From the NCBI GenBank assembly GCA_029194675.1, contig JARFXP010000001.1, positions 62,001-126,000 on the forward strand: a stretch of DNA of 64,000 bases. The letters run 5' to 3'. This DNA is from Nitrospira sp. Its GTDB lineage: Bacteria > Nitrospirota > Nitrospiria > Nitrospirales > Nitrospiraceae. Made by a program: the position numbers and the translations under genes. Below, piece after piece: positions 61,901-64,000 of the stretch; positions within the stretch are counted from its first letter, which is position 1, and every line of letters starts with the position of its first letter. The notes below the pieces were generated by a model that was not told where the DNA came from, made no database searches, and was given only the letters and a program-made list of their open reading frames with translations.

Positions 61901-64000
61901 ACACTGAATCCAGTTGGCGGCACACCGGGAGCTGGAGCTGCACCGAGCCAGGCAAATGCCGGAGACTCGTCAATTCGCTGGACCGCAGGAACTCCCGACA
62001 AAGTCGAGTTTGTAAAGTAATGGGCACTCAGTCCGTCCCCATCAAGATGCTCAAAGTCATCTTGTGCTGGGCCTGTTCCCGCTGTTGACTTGAGAACATC
62101 CTTGTTTTCAAGGAGAACGCTCAACATGTCGGTGGGAAGTTCGGTTGCTGCGCTTATTACTTGTTTGATCAGCGTGCGGCTCATGACAACTCTGCGCCGG
62201 GATAGGATCTCCTCCACCTTCCCCTCAATGGCGGAAGAGACGGGAGTTCCATCGCTCTTGAGTGACGAAACGTCGATCAACAGGGCCTCGGCGTCGGCGG
62301 GAGCAAAGAGCGGCTTGAGTGCTCGGGCGACAAAGGCGCGCGGCTGCGTCTGGAGCGACTTCGCGGCTCGGTCGAAATCCGGCTGAACGGCGGACGGTAC
62401 GCCAGCGGCTCCGAGAAGTGTTGCACACTCAGTACTAGTGAGCGCGCCCCGGCTCTGTAGCTGTTTTCTGGTTGCGTCATAGCGCACTTTCTTCCCGAGC
62501 GATACTGGAAATACAAACGTCGGAGACAGACCTGCGAGAGCCGCAGTGTAGGAAATGGTCCCATAGATCAAGGCCGCAGTGGCTTTAGCATCGTCTGGTC
62601 CAAGGATTGACGTGAGCGCGACGGTTAGCGCCACGCCATCGGAATCTTGCACTAGGGGTTCCTCGGCTATGATACCGTTGAGACCGTTTAGCAGAGCCGC
62701 AAGCGTTCGAATCCGATCATCGGGTTGTGTGCCTGGCTGAGAAGGAAAGCGTGGCACATGGCGACACAAATAATCCAGATCGCGCACCTTCACTCCCGAT
62801 GCGCGAACCTTGTCGACTACATCCGTAAAGGCCAACGCATTTCCGCGTGGAAACCGGTCCGGACGTTCGAACAGTACTCCATCGAACAAGGCTTCCAGCG
62901 ATAGCAATTCCCGCACGGAGATCTGCAACGCGCGGGCGAGCGAGACGCGACGGAAAATTGCTGAGAGGTGTTCGAGGTTCAGTTGTGGGCGCGAGGTAGG
63001 GGGCAAAGTGGGATCGTCACTAAGCCCCACAGCGTCGCGAATCGCGTCGAGTTCCTGGGCACTCAAACGGAATGCTGCCAGGATCAACTCCTTATGCTCA
63101 GACAGAAATGGGGGTGTACCGCTCAGTGCCGCTGCCAACTCGGTCCGGCTATCATCAAGCCTGAAGATAGGATTGATCAACTGAGCGGCTTTGTTTCGGA
63201 ACAAGCGATCGTACAGTGCCGAGCTTCCGAACGTAGGAATCTTGTTCCAGAGGCTGATGACTTCGGCAATAGGCATGTTGAGCCGGTCATGCAACCGCTT
63301 GATATTGGCGAGTAACAGAATCGTCTCAAATACTGTGCTGCTTTCGAGGGAGCCGTGTTCGAGGGCTAGATCCATCTCATCCAGCGTCCAGCCAAGTTTC
63401 TTCCAAAGCCGGATAAAGCGAAAGAGCGTCATCAGTTCCTTCGGACTGAGCAGCGTCCCATCAAGATGCATTAACGTCGCACGATCCATGTCACACGGCT
63501 GCTCAAATCCAGTATTGATGACGACGGCATTTGCCCGGCGCTTCACCCAATCCGTGAAAGTAACGGGATTCTCCCCTACAGCCGCGAGTTGGGCAGTGAT
63601 GGCTGCGGGCAGGGGGGGGAAACCCGCTTCGATCCATACGCGCACATCCTCGGTGGGAATACCAAGCCTAAATAAGTAATCAAAATCACCATCGCCCTGT
63701 AGCCTGGGGTTGACGAATCGTGTTTGCACCAGCGCAATCAGTTCTTCGTATGTGAGGCCGCTACGCGACAAAAACATGAGAACGGGACACATAAGAACCG
63801 ATACGGGAGGCCAGCCTTGTGCTTCCATCGCCCCCCAGAAAGCTCCGTCCGTTCGGCCGGTTGCCGGGAGTCCGGCTTTCGTCAAGACCGCATTCACGGC
63901 AGCTTCGGTTGCGGCTTCGTAGTTGCCGAACTCAGTACTGGGGATCGGAGGTGGCGCATAAACACTGAGGATGTTTTGTAGCGAACGAATCAGGCTGGTT
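55921..64000 (-). CDS. Tc toxin complex A-component (TcA/TcdA-like) with PA14 domain, 5' end outside window
   Basis: At least 2692 codons, open to the right edge; the first in-frame GTG is at 63897 but the frame continues beyond it, so the start lies outside. Counting from that GTG: VRP1/TcA N-terminal part to about 600, a PA14 carbohydrate-binding domain at about 620-755 (DGLSAHYFTNSTLSG, then LVVNDLLVIDEWRDQ), the neuraminidase-like region from about 1065 (DWTKNYRVWEANRKVLLYAE), a long coiled coil with Gly/Ala-rich pore-loop segment near 2130-2170, and the TcB-binding end from about 2220 (FLGGKFTNETLYSYLEGNLR). Such proteins form pentameric injection channels. No TcB/TcC partner is in the window. 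Confidence 0.93.
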   Translation of the reverse strand, partial: TSLIRSLQNILSVYAPPPIPSTEFGNYEAATEAAVNAVLTKAGLPATGRTDGAFWGAMEAQGWPPVSVLMCPVLMFLSRSGLTYEELIALVQTRFVNPRLQGDGDFDYLFRLGIPTEDVRVWIEAGFPPLPAAITAQLAAVGENPVTFTDWVKRRANAVVINTGFEQPCDMDRATLMHLDGTLLSPKELMTLFRFIRLWKKLGWTLDEMDLALEHGSLESSTVFETILLLANIKRLHDRLNMPIAEVISLWNKIPTFGSSALYDRLFRNKAAQLINPIFRLDDSRTELAAALSGTPPFLSEHKELILAAFRLSAQELDAIRDAVGLSDDPTLPPTSRPQLNLEHLSAIFRRVSLARALQISVRELLSLEALFDGVLFERPDRFPRGNALAFTDVVDKVRASGVKVRDLDYLCRHVPRFPSQPGTQPDDRIRTLAALLNGLNGIIAEEPLVQDSDGVALTVALTSILGPDDAKATAALIYGTISYTAALAGLSPTFVFPVSLGKKVRYDATRKQLQSRGALTSTECATLLGAAGVPSAVQPDFDRAAKSLQTQPRAFVARALKPLFAPADAEALLIDVSSLKSDGTPVSSAIEGKVEEILSRRRVVMSRTLIKQVISAATELPTDMLSVLLENKDVLKSTAGTGPAQDDFEHLDGDGLSAHYFTNSTLSGVPAVQRIDESPAFAWLGAAPAPGVPPTGFSVRWTGHIYVPAAGDVSFRIRCTDGVRLVVNDLLVIDEWRDQPESEFSGTLRLVGAQFYPITLEYYNKTGAAQITLSWASPAIPTTLVTRAVLYTDTRFEALLQRVERMYKIATLLTPFKLASRDLEGLARRGDLDLASIPLNTPVAGIIARKTFAQWLVLKDFSGLRDQFQVSDVLLLDVLEAPDRAAAINAFVKFSGADEATISSIIDVFTIPLFDPVSSTWSDSPLDLTKLSSWVSIASVLTLLMKIGAPPAQLLAWARTREIKQLPTGPETSWFFWRAQDEAKVARSTENSASAQAAKNVVRARYDEQRWKAEASKLNDLLRMRRRSALIGFMLAMPEMMQANVIDNNRLFEYLLIDVEMDPCMQTSRIKQGISSVQLFIQRVLLDLESPRVPPSRIDRQRWDWTKNYRVWEANRKVLLYAESYTEEALRDDKTPIFREMESEMLQDELNEVNAEKTFRHYLEKLDGVSKLTVCGVCADSEKGILHVFARTSTAPYVFYHRRLDSSSRLSWVEGVWSPWQKLPVDVSTFDDGEFSGAHLAPVIWNRRLYLFWPIFEQRQDDDQNASQPDGFPQVSLWRIKLAWAEYKDGQWSTKKTGTPFLISRSATMKVQSDLEWTKRFGPKIVHHDAWVEERLEIPPGSWEPPPGNSNYEQWKKDHTVHIPHDAWDEVTPNTISDDLFLDGTTLGQYDWATHQHVEKTTTIWTLLPKPWHHFLDLAISGASLTITVYCRFSGMADGQTRTTTTDTIAVVRDGRRTDRKETGQTDRAATKEAVRFSFSLGNFNFPACNADLAANSSVKQLDYNLPERPPGTTNWYQGFIRERLAFGKPFHPLSLTDADPPILRSVSMRANLIDSDNRWGFNRSIPFFLQDQKRCYLVIRERAGYKFSRAAIEIRPEPRFLLREKAVGLSALADRQMSLVPNDALHVHPWAASALVKWAAGPALTPSLNEPVPTRTLSGFTGISEIFKPGLDSYSKIGRPEYLFFTHWHPFTCPFLAALNNGGLPALFSVDIESQSDKPLPLGGGGMSKAIFETAYDPDPIQVKQPYPLEDVDFGRTGAYAKYNNELFFHAPMTFAAANCAAGKHEAALTWFHFIFDPMTNDPTEGPKRFWRYLPFRQNDDLTRIDETLGLLTYTGSDPAMLKQKAELQASIQEWLDYPFNPHMLARRRPVIYMKYVFMKYLDNIIAWGDELFQRDTMESINQATQLYVLAANLLGPRLEKATVPGTVAAKTYNDLRGKLDELSNVQVEIETRLPFTEMFGPPSGGTTTLSSLPSTAYFCIPQNDKLLAYWDTIADRLFKIRHCMNFDGTVRELPLFEPFIDPMLLVEAVAHGVDIGSVLNDLYAPLPRYRFPYMIQQALGMCNEVRSLGGLMFSLPEKRDAEKLAAIRAGNESQVLDQIRTNKKLQIDEAVQALTALDETMRLTQGKIDYFENLLAQGLISEENDQLGSLDSSNSRQEMGSWLEATAQGLNLIPNVSTSGGATFGGSNLGAAASAMGKSYSSDAASAAYRANRASITGSHRRRAEDWRFQRDQAKRELRQVERQRAAAAIRKQVTENELRNHELQLEQSRSIEEFLGGKFTNETLYSYLEGNLRAIYFQCYKAAYDLAKSAERIWQYAVGSTTTFIKYGAWDSSVRGLLAGEQLYLQLKQMERAYLEQQAREFEITRHVSLLQLDPLALIALKESSACEVDIPEWLFDLDYPGHYFRRLKTVSLTIPAVVGPYTMLNATLTLLSSSVRESARVNGSYGDEQNYRPDHLPVEAVAVSAGQNESGRFQLDLRDEKLLPFEGCGAISRWRLDLPPQFRAFDYDTISDVILHLRYTSRRDDTLQAPALEAVTKTLKSTAAGPGVLFRMISLRHEFPIEWQLLRTSTTHQVTVMISKERFPLLVQSGVVTVLDVYAALTLKEARPALAYHATLTPPGGAPSIAIDWLAQPGRYRSAVNAGSTNGTVTLVPADNEWTFRISAPAAIEEVDNIKDLFIVLGYTVTI

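Noticed and set aside
1..64000. CRISPR arrays, rRNA, replication origin, prophage structural genes
   Set aside because: I looked for regular spaced repeats, rRNA signatures, DnaA-box clusters and phage genes and saw none.

Overview
The window is a bacterial chromosome segment of moderately high GC in which almost every gene reads on the minus strand in tightly overlapping operons. Its gene set and protein flavour look like the phylum Nitrospirota (Nitrospira-like). These include a fused cobA-hemD, hemA-hemC-hemB with a CcsA-type membrane protein, ftsH-hpt-tilS, MotE-type flagellar genes and sigma54 regulators. This placement rests on recognition of the proteins; there is no rRNA in the window to confirm it.

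Region 1 (1-18.4 kb) is an exopolysaccharide or O-antigen type locus. In transcription order (right to left) it encodes a ribbon-helix-helix protein, an HD-GYP protein, a Wza-like export lipoprotein, a Wzc-like tyrosine kinase, an O-antigen ligase/polymerase, two GT4 glycosyltransferases, a Wzx-like flippase, a GT2 glycosyltransferase, a methyltransferase, a membrane GT39-like transferase, a methyltransferase, a GT4, a methyltransferase, a small membrane protein, an asparagine synthase and a further GT4 cut by the window edge. Most neighbours share ATGA, GTGA, TGATG or TAATG overlaps, so translation is probably coupled. A GG-N10-GC (sigma54-like) site lies in front of the first gene.

Region 2 (18.6-36.6 kb) is housekeeping: comEC, glmM, folP, ftsH, hpt, tilS, ribF, hemB, a CBS-domain protein, cobA-hemD, hemC, hemA and ccsA on the minus strand. 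A divergent rsmI-like gene, a tusA-like gene and a secreted protein of unknown function follow.

Region 3 (36.9-40.0 kb) is a small accessory patch. It holds tRNA-Leu(CAA), a VapBC-type module with a palindromic operator, a 66-nt nested hairpin against a truncated group II intron maturase, a HigBA-type module whose toxin looks frameshifted, a lipoprotein, and a truncated transposase HTH. A 35-bp inverted repeat flanks the last two.

Region 4 (40.0-54.6 kb) is flagellar: flgB-flgC-fliE-fliF, an intervening repeat-flanked insert, then fliG-fliH-fliI-fliJ-motE. Upstream lie a sigma54 activator, a PAS histidine kinase and a TPR protein, then a second sigma54 activator. Good sigma54 promoters precede flgB and the TPR gene. 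The fliH gene product carries an intact N-terminal response-regulator receiver domain, which is unusual.

Region 5 (54.7-64.0 kb) begins with a promoter and only the 5' half of a tRNA-Thr(UGU). It continues into what looks like an acquired segment dominated by a giant Tc-toxin A-component gene with a PA14 domain, which runs off the right edge. A degenerate second copy of that toxin's C-terminus lies just downstream of its stop.
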